DNA of 64,000 nt from positions 1 through 64,000 of the forward strand of contig REER01000143.1 in the NCBI GenBank assembly GCA_007694945.1, written 5' to 3'. Origin of the DNA: Paracoccaceae bacterium (GTDB taxonomy: Bacteria; Pseudomonadota; Alphaproteobacteria; Rhodobacterales; Rhodobacteraceae). Below the pieces are notes generated by a model. It was not told the origin of the DNA, ran no database searches, and saw only the letters and a program-made list of their open reading frames with translations. This document shows positions 21,868 through 30,902 of the stretch, one piece after another; position 1 is the stretch's first letter, and every line of letters starts with the position of its first letter. A program made the translations under genes and the position numbers.

Positions 21868-23022
21868 ATGGCCAAACAGCGCGCGATTTTCGAGGAGGTG
21901 GGTCAGAAGGATAAACGCGCCTCCGCGCCGAAAGGTGGCGTCATCGACGGCACCCGCAAGGGTACCCGCAAGGCGATACGCCTCTGGCTCCTGGCGCTCT
22001 TCGCACTGGTCTGTGTCATGATCGTGGTCGGGGGCATGACACGGCTGACCGATAGCGGGCTCTCGATCACCGAATGGCGCCCCGTTACCGGGGCCATACC
22101 GCCCTATACCGCCGAGATGTGGGCAGAGGAGTTCGAGAAATACCGCCAGATCGACCAGTATCACCTCATCAATCGTGGCATGACGCTGGACGAGTTCAAG
22201 ATCATCTACTGGTGGGAATGGGGCCATCGGCAGCTTGGCCGCGTGATCGGCCTGGTCTGGGGGCTGGGCTTTCTGTTTTTCTGGCTCACCAGGCGCATCC
22301 CCAAGGGCTGGACCCCGCGCCTCTTGCTGCTGGGCGGTCTGGGGGGGGTGCAGGGCGCGATTGGCTGGTGGATGGTGGCCTCGGGCCTGACCGAAGGCAT
22401 GATCGCGGTCGCCTCCTATCGGCTGGCCGTGCATCTGGGGCTGGCCTTCGTGATCCTCGGGTTGATCGCCTGGTATGCCTTCCTGCTCAACCGCCCCGAG
22501 GCCGAGCTGCTTGCCGCCCGACGCGCGCGCGAGGGCAAGTTGTTCTCTATGTCAACCGGGCTCATGCATTTCGCCTTTCTGCAGATCCTGCTGGGTGCGC
22601 TTGTGGCAGGCATAGACGCCGGGCGCGGCTATACCGACTGGCCGCTGATGAATGGCGTCTTCATCCCGCCCGAATTATTCGCCATGCAGCCGTTCTGGAC
22701 CAATTTCTTCGAGAACCCGGCCACGACGCAATTCATCCACCGCAAGGCGGGCTATCTGCTGGCCGTGTTCGCGCTCATCGTCTGGTGGCGCGGGCGCAAG
22801 TCCAGCCATTCGGCGACCCGTGCGGCTTTCAATACGATGATCGTCGTGATGGCCGCACAAATCGCGCTGGGGATCGTGACCGTGCTCTACGGCGCGCCCT
22901 GGCAATTGGGCATCGCGCATCAGGCGACGGCGGTGCTGCTCTGGGTGCTAATCATCCGCGCGCGCCATCTTGCCCAATATCCGCGCTTCGACACATTGCG
23001 CCCACAAGGAGCCAAGGCATGA
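21868..23022 (+). CDS. ctaA: Heme A synthase (COX15/CtaA)
   Basis: VGGMTRLTDSGLSITEWRPVTGAIPP, WWEWGHRQLGRVIGLVW, FIHRKAGYLLAVFAL. Confidence 0.95.
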   Translation: MAKQRAIFEEVGQKDKRASAPKGGVIDGTRKGTRKAIRLWLLALFALVCVMIVVGGMTRLTDSGLSITEWRPVTGAIPPYTAEMWAEEFEKYRQIDQYHLINRGMTLDEFKIIYWWEWGHRQLGRVIGLVWGLGFLFFWLTRRIPKGWTPRLLLLGGLGGVQGAIGWWMVASGLTEGMIAVASYRLAVHLGLAFVILGLIAWYAFLLNRPEAELLAARRAREGKLFSMSTGLMHFAFLQILLGALVAGIDAGRGYTDWPLMNGVFIPPELFAMQPFWTNFFENPATTQFIHRKAGYLLAVFALIVWWRGRKSSHSATRAAFNTMIVVMAAQIALGIVTVLYGAPWQLGIAHQATAVLLWVLIIRARHLAQYPRFDTLRPQGAKA

Positions 23023-24488
23023 TTGCTTATTCCGAACTGATGGCCTTCCAGCGCCAGACCGAAGCCCTTGCCGAGATCATGGGGCGCATGGGCTGGGACG
23101 CGCGGACGGTCATGCCGCGCGGCGCGAATGCGCAGCGGTCCGAAGAAATGGCCGCGCTCGAAGAAGTGCTGCACGCGCGGCGTACCGACCCGCGCATCGG
23201 CGACTGGTTGGAGGCCGCCGAGGCGACAGATGACGTGGCCGCGGCCAATCTGCGCGAATTGCGCCGTGATTATCGGCGCAATTCGCGCGTTCCCGCGCGA
23301 CTGGCTTCCGAGCTTGCCCGTCTTGCACCCCTGTCGCAAGCCGCGTGGGAAGAGGCGCGGCTCGCTGGCGATGTCGTCGCATTCCTGCCCTGGCTGAAGC
23401 AGATGATCGCGCTGCGCCGCGAAGAGGGGCAGGCCATCGCCGATGGTGGGGACCCCTATGACGCGCTGATGGCCGATTACGAGCCCGAGACGGATTCCGA
23501 GACGGTCGCGGCCACCTTTGCACGGATGCGCCCGCGGCTTGTGGCGTTGCGCGAGGCCGTACTTGGGGCCGACGCCCCCGCCGCGCTGACCGGGCATTTC
23601 CCGCAGGAGGGGCAATTGCGCGTGTCGCGTCGTCTGGCCGAGCATTTCGGCTATGACTTTACGCGCGGGCGGATTGACCTTGCTGTGCATCCTTTCTCCT
23701 CAGGTTCGGGAACGGATGTGCGCATCACGACGCGTGTCAACGTCGAAGAACCTTTCAACTGCTTCTATTCCACCATCCATGAGGTGGGTCACGCTGCCTA
23801 TGAGCAGGGCGTTGCGGCGGATCATCTGCTGACGCCAATTGGGCGCGGAGTGTCGATGGGGGTGCACGAGAGTCAGAGCCGCATCTATGAAAACCAGCTT
23901 GGCCGCTCGCGGGCTTTCACGCGCTGGCTGTATGAGGCCATGGTACAGGAATTCGGCGGGCTTAGCGTGAAGGATGCCGAAGCGTTCTACGCCGCTGTGA
24001 ACCGGGTCAATCGCGGGTATATCCGGACCGAGGCCGATGAGGTGCAGTATAATCTGCACATCATGCTGCGTTTCGATCTGGAGCGCGCGCTGATGCGCGG
24101 CCAGCTTGAGGCCGAGGATCTGGAAGAGGCCTGGAACACCCGCTTCAAGCAGGATTTCGGCTATCCGGTCGATCAGCCCGCGCATGGCGTGTTGCAGGAT
24201 GTGCATTGGTCGGTGGGGCTGTTCGGCTATTTCCCGACCTATGCGCTGGGCAATATCTACGCGGGATGCCTGCACAAATCGCTGCGCGCTGATCTGCCCG
24301 AGCTTGATGCGCAGCTTGCCGAGGGGGATACTTCGGCCGCGACAAGTTGGCTCAACGAGAAGCTGCAGCGTTTCGGGGCCATGCGCTTGCCGCGCGCGAC
24401 CATTGCGGCAGCCTGCGGGTTCGAGCCGGATGAGGCGCCGCTGATCGAGTATCTGGAAGGCAAGTTTTCCGAGCTTTACAGGCTCTGA
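23019..24488 (+). CDS. M32 family carboxypeptidase
   Basis: STIHEVGHAAYEQGV zinc motif, MGVHESQSRIYENQLGRS, YNLHIMLRFDLERALM; start overlaps the ctaA stop (ATGA). Confidence 0.94.
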   Translation: MIAYSELMAFQRQTEALAEIMGRMGWDARTVMPRGANAQRSEEMAALEEVLHARRTDPRIGDWLEAAEATDDVAAANLRELRRDYRRNSRVPARLASELARLAPLSQAAWEEARLAGDVVAFLPWLKQMIALRREEGQAIADGGDPYDALMADYEPETDSETVAATFARMRPRLVALREAVLGADAPAALTGHFPQEGQLRVSRRLAEHFGYDFTRGRIDLAVHPFSSGSGTDVRITTRVNVEEPFNCFYSTIHEVGHAAYEQGVAADHLLTPIGRGVSMGVHESQSRIYENQLGRSRAFTRWLYEAMVQEFGGLSVKDAEAFYAAVNRVNRGYIRTEADEVQYNLHIMLRFDLERALMRGQLEAEDLEEAWNTRFKQDFGYPVDQPAHGVLQDVHWSVGLFGYFPTYALGNIYAGCLHKSLRADLPELDAQLAEGDTSAATSWLNEKLQRFGAMRLPRATIAAACGFEPDEAPLIEYLEGKFSELYRL

Positions 24489-24551
24489 GGGAGGCCTGGC
24501 CAGGTGGGTATGCCTCGCAAGAGGTAGCCTCTCTGATCCCGGGTGATCCGC

Positions 24552-25883
24552 TCAATTGAGCCGCGGCAGATGCAAGACAGCCCGCAGCCCTCCCAGAGCA
24601 TCACTCTGCTCCAACCGCAGACTGCCACCATGGCCCCGCATGACTTCGGAAACAATCGCCAGACCCAGCCCGACCCCGCCATCCGCTGCATTGCGCGAAT
24701 CATCCAGCCGCACGAAAGGCTCGACTGCGCGAGAACGGTCGTCCGGCGCGATCCCTGGTCCGTCATCCTCGACCGCGATTTCGCGGGCGTCTGGCGCGCA
24801 GGTCAGGCTGACCGATGCTGTCTTGCCATGGTGAAGCGCGTTGCTGATCAGATTGTCAAGCGCACGGGTCAACTGCCCGGGTTGAACAGCTTGGGGACAG
24901 GGATGATCCGGACAGGCCGAAAGCGTGATCGGATGGCCGGTGGAGCGGTAGCGCTCGACCAGTTCGCGCACCAGTTCGGCCAGATCGACATCTGCCAGCG
25001 GCTCACCGATCTGACCTCGCGTATAGTCAAGAAATCCATCCAGCCGCGCTTCCAGATCGTCGATCTCGGCCTCAAGAGCGGCACGATCCTCGTTGTCTTC
25101 GGTCATCGACAAGATCAGCCGCATCCGAGTCAGTGGCGTGCGCATGTCATGGCTCACGCCCGAGAGCATGATGCGTTGCTGCACGCGCTGCCGCTCCAGC
25201 CGGTTGCGCATGTCGAGAAAGGCCTGGCCGGCGACGCGCATCTCGCGCGCGCCTGAAGCGCGAAAGAGCAGATTTTCACCGCGACCATAGGCTTCCGCCG
25301 CTGCTCCAAGCCGTCGGATCGGCCGGATTTGCAGCCGCAGGAACTGAAAGGCGATCAAGGTCATTACGACCGAGGCGAGGAACACGATGACCAGAAGCTG
25401 ATGCGGATTGGATGCCGCGACCAACCTGCGCGGAAGCGTCAGCGCCATCAGCCCGTGGCGCGTCTCAAGCCATATGCGCACCTGCCCATCGGCATGGACC
25501 AAATCGGCCATCCGGAAGCGTGGAATCTCCTCCTGCAGGACGCGGATGATCTCATGGCCGGCCAGATCTGTGCGCGCGACCTGGGGGGTCGCGAAAGCAG
25601 GTGGGGATTGCGAAACCTCGATTTCGATTCCGAGATGCTCGATCAGATCGTCAAAATCTGCCAGCACGGCTTCGGGTGTGTCGCTGGCCTCGATGCGATC
25701 CGACAGGAAGCGGATGTCGCGCAAGATATTGGTGGTCATCTGCGCTGTAACGCGTTCGTAATGGCGCTGGATGAAGACGATCGAGAGCACGATCTGGATG
25801 ACAATGACCGGCATGATCAGGATCAGGACCGCGCGCCCGTAGAAGCTGGCCGGAAAGAGGGTCTTGAGCGAAAGCCTGCGCAT
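24552..25883 (-). CDS. Membrane sensor histidine kinase (EnvZ-like architecture)
   Basis: Two transmembrane segments, H-box GVSHDMRTPLTRMRLIL, N-box ALDNLISNALHHGK, G-box DDGPGIAPDDR and GVGLGLAIVSEVMRGHGGSL. Confidence 0.93.
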   Translation of the reverse strand: MRRLSLKTLFPASFYGRAVLILIMPVIVIQIVLSIVFIQRHYERVTAQMTTNILRDIRFLSDRIEASDTPEAVLADFDDLIEHLGIEIEVSQSPPAFATPQVARTDLAGHEIIRVLQEEIPRFRMADLVHADGQVRIWLETRHGLMALTLPRRLVAASNPHQLLVIVFLASVVMTLIAFQFLRLQIRPIRRLGAAAEAYGRGENLLFRASGAREMRVAGQAFLDMRNRLERQRVQQRIMLSGVSHDMRTPLTRMRLILSMTEDNEDRAALEAEIDDLEARLDGFLDYTRGQIGEPLADVDLAELVRELVERYRSTGHPITLSACPDHPCPQAVQPGQLTRALDNLISNALHHGKTASVSLTCAPDAREIAVEDDGPGIAPDDRSRAVEPFVRLDDSRNAADGGVGLGLAIVSEVMRGHGGSLRLEQSDALGGLRAVLHLPRLN

Positions 25884-26067
25884 GATCCGGGAGTCTAGGG
25901 GCAGTCGGGCGTCCCGACAAGCCGCGTTGCGCGCGTCCCCGCCCTGCCACCCGCCCGTCGGTGCCGTGCCCTTGCGAGCACGGCCCCTCGCGCCGCGGCG
26001 GGTGGCAGTGCGGGGACGCCAGTCGTGAGGGCTTTTCGGCACCGTCGCAAGGGGATAGGCTGCGCTG

Positions 26068-26952
26068 ATGAAAGCGTCGCACCAACTTGAAACAGACCTT
26101 CGTGTCATCTGCGCGCCCAACCCGTCACCCATGACCGGCGAGGGGACGAATAGCTATATTCTGGGACGCAATCAACTGGTGGTGATTGACCCCGGCCCCG
26201 TGGATGCTGACCATCTTTCGGCCTTGCGCGCGGCCATTGGCGGATTGCCGGTCGAGGCGATCCTTGTCACCCATGCCCATCGCGACCACTCGCCGCTGGC
26301 GCGACAACTGTCGCAGGACACGAGTGCACCGGTGCTTGCCTTCGGGGATGCGTTTGCTGGTCGGTCCGAGCAGATGGCAAGACTGGCGGAGCTGGGCCTT
26401 TCCGGCGGTGGCGAAGGCGTGGACACAGGGTTTGCGCCTGATCGCTGCCTTGGTGATGGCGAGTCGCTGCATCTGGACGGCGACGAGATTCGCGCGCTCT
26501 GGACGCCGGGGCATTTCGGCAATCATCTCTGTTTCGCTTGGCGGGGTGCGGTGTTCAGCGGTGACCATGTCATGGCGTGGTCCAGCACCTTTATCTCACC
26601 GCCTGATGGCGATATCGGCGCCTATATGCGTTCGCTGGATCGTCTCGATGCCGAAGAGGCGCGGGTGCTTTATCCGGGACATGGCGCAGCCGTACACGAC
26701 CCTGCGACCCGCATCTTGGAGTTGCGCAGCCACAGGCTGGCGCGTGAAGCTGCCATTCTCGGGGCGCTGGCAGACGGACCGCAGCAGATCGGTGGGCTGG
26801 TCAGGATCATTTACACGGATACGCCTGTCGCCATGCATGGCGCGGCGGCGCGCAATGTTTTTGCGCATCTCATAGATCTCGAAGCGCGCGGTCTGGTGGT
26901 GGCGGAACCGGAACTGGGGTTCGAGGCGCGTTACCGTCTGGCCACGGGTTGA
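26068..26952 (+). CDS. MBL-fold metallo-hydrolase
   Basis: THAHRDHSPLARQL, LWTPGHFGNHLCF, FSGDHVMAW, LYPGHGAAV. Confidence 0.92.
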   Translation: MKASHQLETDLRVICAPNPSPMTGEGTNSYILGRNQLVVIDPGPVDADHLSALRAAIGGLPVEAILVTHAHRDHSPLARQLSQDTSAPVLAFGDAFAGRSEQMARLAELGLSGGGEGVDTGFAPDRCLGDGESLHLDGDEIRALWTPGHFGNHLCFAWRGAVFSGDHVMAWSSTFISPPDGDIGAYMRSLDRLDAEEARVLYPGHGAAVHDPATRILELRSHRLAREAAILGALADGPQQIGGLVRIIYTDTPVAMHGAAARNVFAHLIDLEARGLVVAEPELGFEARYRLATG

Positions 26953-26984
26953 TGGAAGTGATGTGCGCGACCCATCTACAAACA

Positions 26985-27012
26985 GGGGGCCGATGCGAAG
27001 CATCGGTCCCCC
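26985..27012. terminator. Terminator-like hairpin with GAA triloop after the MBL gene
   Basis: GGGGGCCGATGC-GAA-GCATCGG-T-CCCCC, followed by GCTTTTAA. Confidence 0.7.
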
Positions 27013-27120
27013 GCTTTTAAAATGCATGGATCGTAGCGTTGGTCGCATTGACCTGCATTACTTACATTCGCGCTACCAAAAGCGCACCAGCAGTGACCCG
27101 CTGTCGCGCTTATCCGGCAG

Positions 27121-28203
27121 TCAGTTTTCGCGGGTCGGTGACGGGTTCGACGTCTTTGACGCCTGCACCGGCGTACCGCGCGACTCGGACAAAGCGGCGA
27201 GTACCGATGCGCGGGTGACCAGCCCCATTGGTTTATCGTTCTCCATCACGCCAAGGCTTTCGTGCTGTGCGTCCATCAGCGCCATGACCTCGCGAATGGG
27301 CAGATCAATGGGAACCGAGCGCGTCGGCTGTGGCCCCGCCCCTGAAATCAGCGCATCTCGCGCGCGCAGCACGCCGAGCGGGTTCATATTGGCGACGAAA
27401 TCGGCGACATAGGCATTGGCGGGCCGCGCAAAGATCTCGGGCGGGGTGCCGCATTGGATCATCCGCCCGCCCTCAAGAATAGCGATGCGGTTGCCGAGCT
27501 TGAATGCTTCGTCGAGATCGTGACTGACAAACAGGATCGTTCGCTTGAGGCGTGACTGCAATTCCAGCAACTCATCCTGCAGCCGGTTGCGGATCAGCGG
27601 GTCGAGCGCCGAGAAAGGCTCGTCCATCAACAGGATCGGGGCCTCGGTTGCGAAGGCACGCGCCAGCCCCACGCGCTGCTGCATCCCGCCTGAAAGCGCG
27701 CTCACGGGCTGGTCGGCCCATTGCGCTAGCCCCACCAGTTCGAGTTGCACCTCGACCCGCTCACGGCGCTCGCGGCGCGGCACCCCGGCCAGTTCCAGCC
27801 CGAGCCCGACATTTTCGCGCACCGACCGCCACGGCAGCAGGCCGAATTGCTGGAACACCATGGCGACATGGCGCATCCGGAGCTTGCGAAGCGTGGCGCG
27901 TGACGCCTTGGGCACGCTCACCAGACTCTTGCCATCATGCACCAGAACATCGCCCTGCACGATCGGGTTCAGCCCGTTGACCGCGCGCAGCAGCGTCGAT
28001 TTCCCCGAGCCCGACAGACCCATCAGGACGACAATCTCGCCTGGTGCCACATCGAGCGTACAGTCATGTACGCCCAGAACCTGCCCGGTGCGGGCCTTGA
28101 TCTCGTCGCGGCTCTGGCCGGTCTCCATCAGCGGAATCGCCTTGTAAGGGTTTGCGCCGAAGACGATCGAGACATTCTGGAAGCGGATGGCGGGCTCGCT
28201 CAT
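27121..28203 (-). CDS. choV: Choline/glycine betaine ABC transporter ATP-binding protein
   Basis: GLSGSGKSTLLRAVNGL, LSGGMQQRVGLARA, C-terminal CBS-like region; adjacent to choW- and choX-like genes. Confidence 0.92.
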   Translation of the reverse strand: MSEPAIRFQNVSIVFGANPYKAIPLMETGQSRDEIKARTGQVLGVHDCTLDVAPGEIVVLMGLSGSGKSTLLRAVNGLNPIVQGDVLVHDGKSLVSVPKASRATLRKLRMRHVAMVFQQFGLLPWRSVRENVGLGLELAGVPRRERRERVEVQLELVGLAQWADQPVSALSGGMQQRVGLARAFATEAPILLMDEPFSALDPLIRNRLQDELLELQSRLKRTILFVSHDLDEAFKLGNRIAILEGGRMIQCGTPPEIFARPANAYVADFVANMNPLGVLRARDALISGAGPQPTRSVPIDLPIREVMALMDAQHESLGVMENDKPMGLVTRASVLAALSESRGTPVQASKTSNPSPTREN

Positions 28204-29051
28204 TGCGCGCGCTCCACACGGAGCATGCGGTCGAGCATGATCGCCACGGCCACGATCACGGCACCGGCCTCGAAGCCGAGGCTGGCATTGACCGTGTTGA
28301 GCGCGCGCACCACGGGTACGCCCAGTCCCGGCGCGCCCACCAGCCCGGCGATGACCACCATCGACAGCGACAGCATGATGGTCTGGTTGAGCCCCGTCAT
28401 GATCTGGGGGAAGGCATAAGGCAGCTCGACCTTCAGGATGCGCTGCGACGTGGTGGCGCCAAAGGCCGTGGCGGCCTCGGTCAGCGCAGTGGGAGTCGAG
28501 CGAATGCCCAGTTCAGTCAGGCGGATCGCGGCGGGCATGGCGAAAATGACGGTCGCCACCAGCCCCGGCACCATGCCGAGCCCGAAGAGAACCAGCACCG
28601 GAATGAGATAGACGAATGTGGGCAGCGTCTGCATCAGGTCCAGCAGTGGCGTCAGCGCACGGTAGAACCGTGGGTGATGGGCAGAGAAGATGCCCAGCGG
28701 CACGCCCACGCCCATGCAGACCACGCAGGAGGCCAGCACCAGCGTCAGCGTCTGCATGGTCAGCACCCAATAGCCCTGATTGAGCGCAAAGAGCGCGCAG
28801 GCCGTGACGATCAGAACCGGCGCGAGGCGGCGTTGCAGGAGCCAGGTGATCGCAGCGAAAGTGGCGACGATGACGAAAGGATGCGGGGTTTGCAGCGCAT
28901 TTGACAGCAGCCCGATGATGGTGCGCAGGCCTGCTTCCAGCCCGTCAAAGGCGGTGATGAACGTATTCTGCATCCAGTCGAAAGCGGCCGCAACCGACTG
29001 TCCCATCGGGATTTTGGCATCGGTGATGGGCTGGGTCAGGGGATCAGACAT
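28200..29051 (-). CDS. choW: Choline ABC transporter permease
   Basis: 283 aa, hydrophobic; LLDLMQTLPTFVYLIPVLVLFGLGMVPGL and GLNQTIMLSLSMVVIAGLVGAPGLG, typical of ProW/ChoW. Confidence 0.92.
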   Translation of the reverse strand: MSDPLTQPITDAKIPMGQSVAAAFDWMQNTFITAFDGLEAGLRTIIGLLSNALQTPHPFVIVATFAAITWLLQRRLAPVLIVTACALFALNQGYWVLTMQTLTLVLASCVVCMGVGVPLGIFSAHHPRFYRALTPLLDLMQTLPTFVYLIPVLVLFGLGMVPGLVATVIFAMPAAIRLTELGIRSTPTALTEAATAFGATTSQRILKVELPYAFPQIMTGLNQTIMLSLSMVVIAGLVGAPGLGVPVVRALNTVNASLGFEAGAVIVAVAIMLDRMLRVERAQ

Positions 29052-29067
29052 GACATATGCTCCGGGG

Positions 29068-29100
29068 GCAGGGGAGCCGCGCGAAGCGCGGCCCCCCTGC
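29068..29100. repeat. Palindrome A (15-bp stem with one mismatch, GAA loop) upstream of choW
   Basis: GCAGGGGAGCCGCGC-GAA-GCGCGGCCCCCCTGC. Confidence 0.8.
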
Positions 29101-29263
29101 TAGTTTTGTCGAAGGCGCCAGTGTTCAGCGTGCCGCGGGTCTTCTTCTGCCAGATGGTGGTCTCGCGACGCGCCTGCGGGCCGAAGGCCACTCCGTGGCC
29201 ATTGCATAGAGCGGTTGCACGGCTAACTGCAGGCGGCCAACCCATATACCCCGAGCGCAGGCG

Positions 29264-29296
29264 CAGGCAGGGCCGCGCGAAGCGCGGCCCTGCCTG
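29264..29296. repeat. Palindrome B (perfect 15-bp stem, GAA loop) just downstream of choX
   Basis: CAGGCAGGGCCGCGC-GAA-GCGCGGCCCTGCCTG; shares core GCCGCGCGAAGCGCGGCCC with palindrome A. Confidence 0.85.
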
Positions 29297-29303
29297 TAGA
29301 TCG

Positions 29304-30218
29304 TCAGTCAAGCGCAGCCAAGACGACATCCAGCGCCTCGTCCCCGTCCAGCGTCGTGACACCCACCAGCCACGGCGCAATCGCATCACGGTTCGCGTCA
29401 AGCCACATGCGCGCAGCCGCACCGGGCTCCATGCCGTCATCGAGGATCGCGGCCATGATCTCGTTTTCCATCTCGAGCGTGAATTCGAGATTGTTCAGGA
29501 ACGCGCCCAGATTGGGACACTCTTCAACCAGCCCCGCGCGGGTATTGGTATAGACCTCGGCACCGCCCAGATCGGGACCGAACCAGTCATCGCCGCCTTC
29601 GAGATAGGTCATCTCGAAATTGGCATTCATCGGGTGCGGCTCCCAGCCCAGGAACACGACCGGCTCGCCGCGTCGGTCAGCGCGCGCCACCTGCGCCAAC
29701 ATCCCCTGTTCTGAGCTTTCTACCAGTTCGAACCCGCCCAGCCCGAAGGCATCATCTTCGATCATGTCGAGGATCAGCCGGTTGCCGTCATTGCCAGGCT
29801 CGATGCCGTAGATGCGGTTGCCCAGAGCCTCGGCCTGTGCCGCGATGGCGGCAAAATCGGTGATGCCCAACTCCGCCCCGGCGGCATTGGTCGCCAGAGT
29901 GTATTTTGCGCCTTCCAGGTTGCGTCGGACCGTATCGACCGTGCCGGCCTCGCGGTAGGGGGCGATATCGGCCTCCATTGTCGGCATCCAGTTGCCGAGG
30001 AAGATATCGACATCGCCATTGGCCATTGAGGTATAGGTCACCGGCACCGAGAGCACGAGCGTGTTGGTTTCATAGCCCAGCGCGTCGAGAATCGTAGTGG
30101 CGACGGCAGTGGTCGCGGTGATGTCGGTCCAGCCGACATCCGAGAAGGTGACGGAAGGGCAGTCGGCAAGGGCAGGCGCGGCGGCCAGGGTGGCAGCGGC
30201 GAGGATGGGCAGGCGCAT
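29304..30218 (-). CDS. choX: Choline ABC transporter substrate-binding protein
   Basis: Signal peptide MRLPILAAATLAAAPALA; VTFSDVGWTDITATTAVATTILDALGYE, FLGWEPHPMNANFEMTYLEGGDDWFGP. Confidence 0.93.
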   Translation of the reverse strand: MRLPILAAATLAAAPALADCPSVTFSDVGWTDITATTAVATTILDALGYETNTLVLSVPVTYTSMANGDVDIFLGNWMPTMEADIAPYREAGTVDTVRRNLEGAKYTLATNAAGAELGITDFAAIAAQAEALGNRIYGIEPGNDGNRLILDMIEDDAFGLGGFELVESSEQGMLAQVARADRRGEPVVFLGWEPHPMNANFEMTYLEGGDDWFGPDLGGAEVYTNTRAGLVEECPNLGAFLNNLEFTLEMENEIMAAILDDGMEPGAAARMWLDANRDAIAPWLVGVTTLDGDEALDVVLAALD

Positions 30219-30243
30219 GGTGGTTTCTCCCGGTTGGTTTTTC

Positions 30244-30263
30244 TTGATTGACCAGTCAATAAA
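30244..30263. promoter_or_regulatory. Candidate BetI operator in the choX/betI divergent intergenic region
   Basis: TTGATTGACCAGTCAATAAA with perfect 6-2-6 palindrome ATTGAC-CA-GTCAAT. Confidence 0.65.
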
Positions 30264-30317
30264 CTATCGGCTACTCCTCCTGCAACGATGTTATGACGCA
30301 GGGTTGCAGGAAAAACC

Positions 30318-30902
30318 ATGCCGAAACTGGGGATGGAGCCTATCAGGCGCGACGCATTGATCAAGGCGGCAATTGTCGAGATCGGCGCGCAGGGCTCGCT
30401 GGATGTTTCTGTCAGCCGAATCGCGAAGCGCGCGGGCATGTCTGCTGCGCTGGCGCATCACTATTTCGGGTCCAAGGATGCGATGTTTCTGGCCACGATG
30501 CGACATCTGCTGGCGGTCTATGGGGCCGAGATCCGCGGCGCGCTGCTGGCCTGCGACACGGCGCAGGCGCGGCTGCGCGCGATCGTGCGGGTCTCGTTCA
30601 GCGGCAGCAATTTCCGACGCGAGGTGGTGGCGTCATGGCTGAATTTTTACGTCATGGCGCAGCGCAATGGCGAGGCCGCGCGGCTCTTGCGCGTCTATCA
30701 GGAGCGGCTGCGCTCGAACCTGCGCCACGCCCTGCGGCCCCTGATGGGTGGGCGCGCCCCAGAGATGGCCGAGGCCATGGCCGCCATGATCGACGGGCTC
30801 TATCTTCGCGAAGCTTTGGGGACGGGCCAGCCCGATGGCGCGCGCGCCGTGGCGCAGGTGCAGGTCTGGGTCGATGCAGCGATGACCGGAGTGGAACAAT
30901 GA
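30318..30902 (+). CDS. betI: TetR-family transcriptional repressor BetI
   Basis: [57 protein letters not shown]; followed by betB and betA. Confidence 0.94.
   Translation: MPKLGMEPIRRDALIKAAIVEIGAQGSLDVSVSRIAKRAGMSAALAHHYFGSKDAMFLATMRHLLAVYGAEIRGALLACDTAQARLRAIVRVSFSGSNFRREVVASWLNFYVMAQRNGEAARLLRVYQERLRSNLRHALRPLMGGRAPEMAEAMAAMIDGLYLREALGTGQPDGARAVAQVQVWVDAAMTGVEQ

Noticed and set aside
22074-23018. Long N-terminal extension of the M32 carboxypeptidase ORF
   Set aside because: It overlaps ctaA out of frame; the real start is the ATG at 23019 overlapping the ctaA stop.
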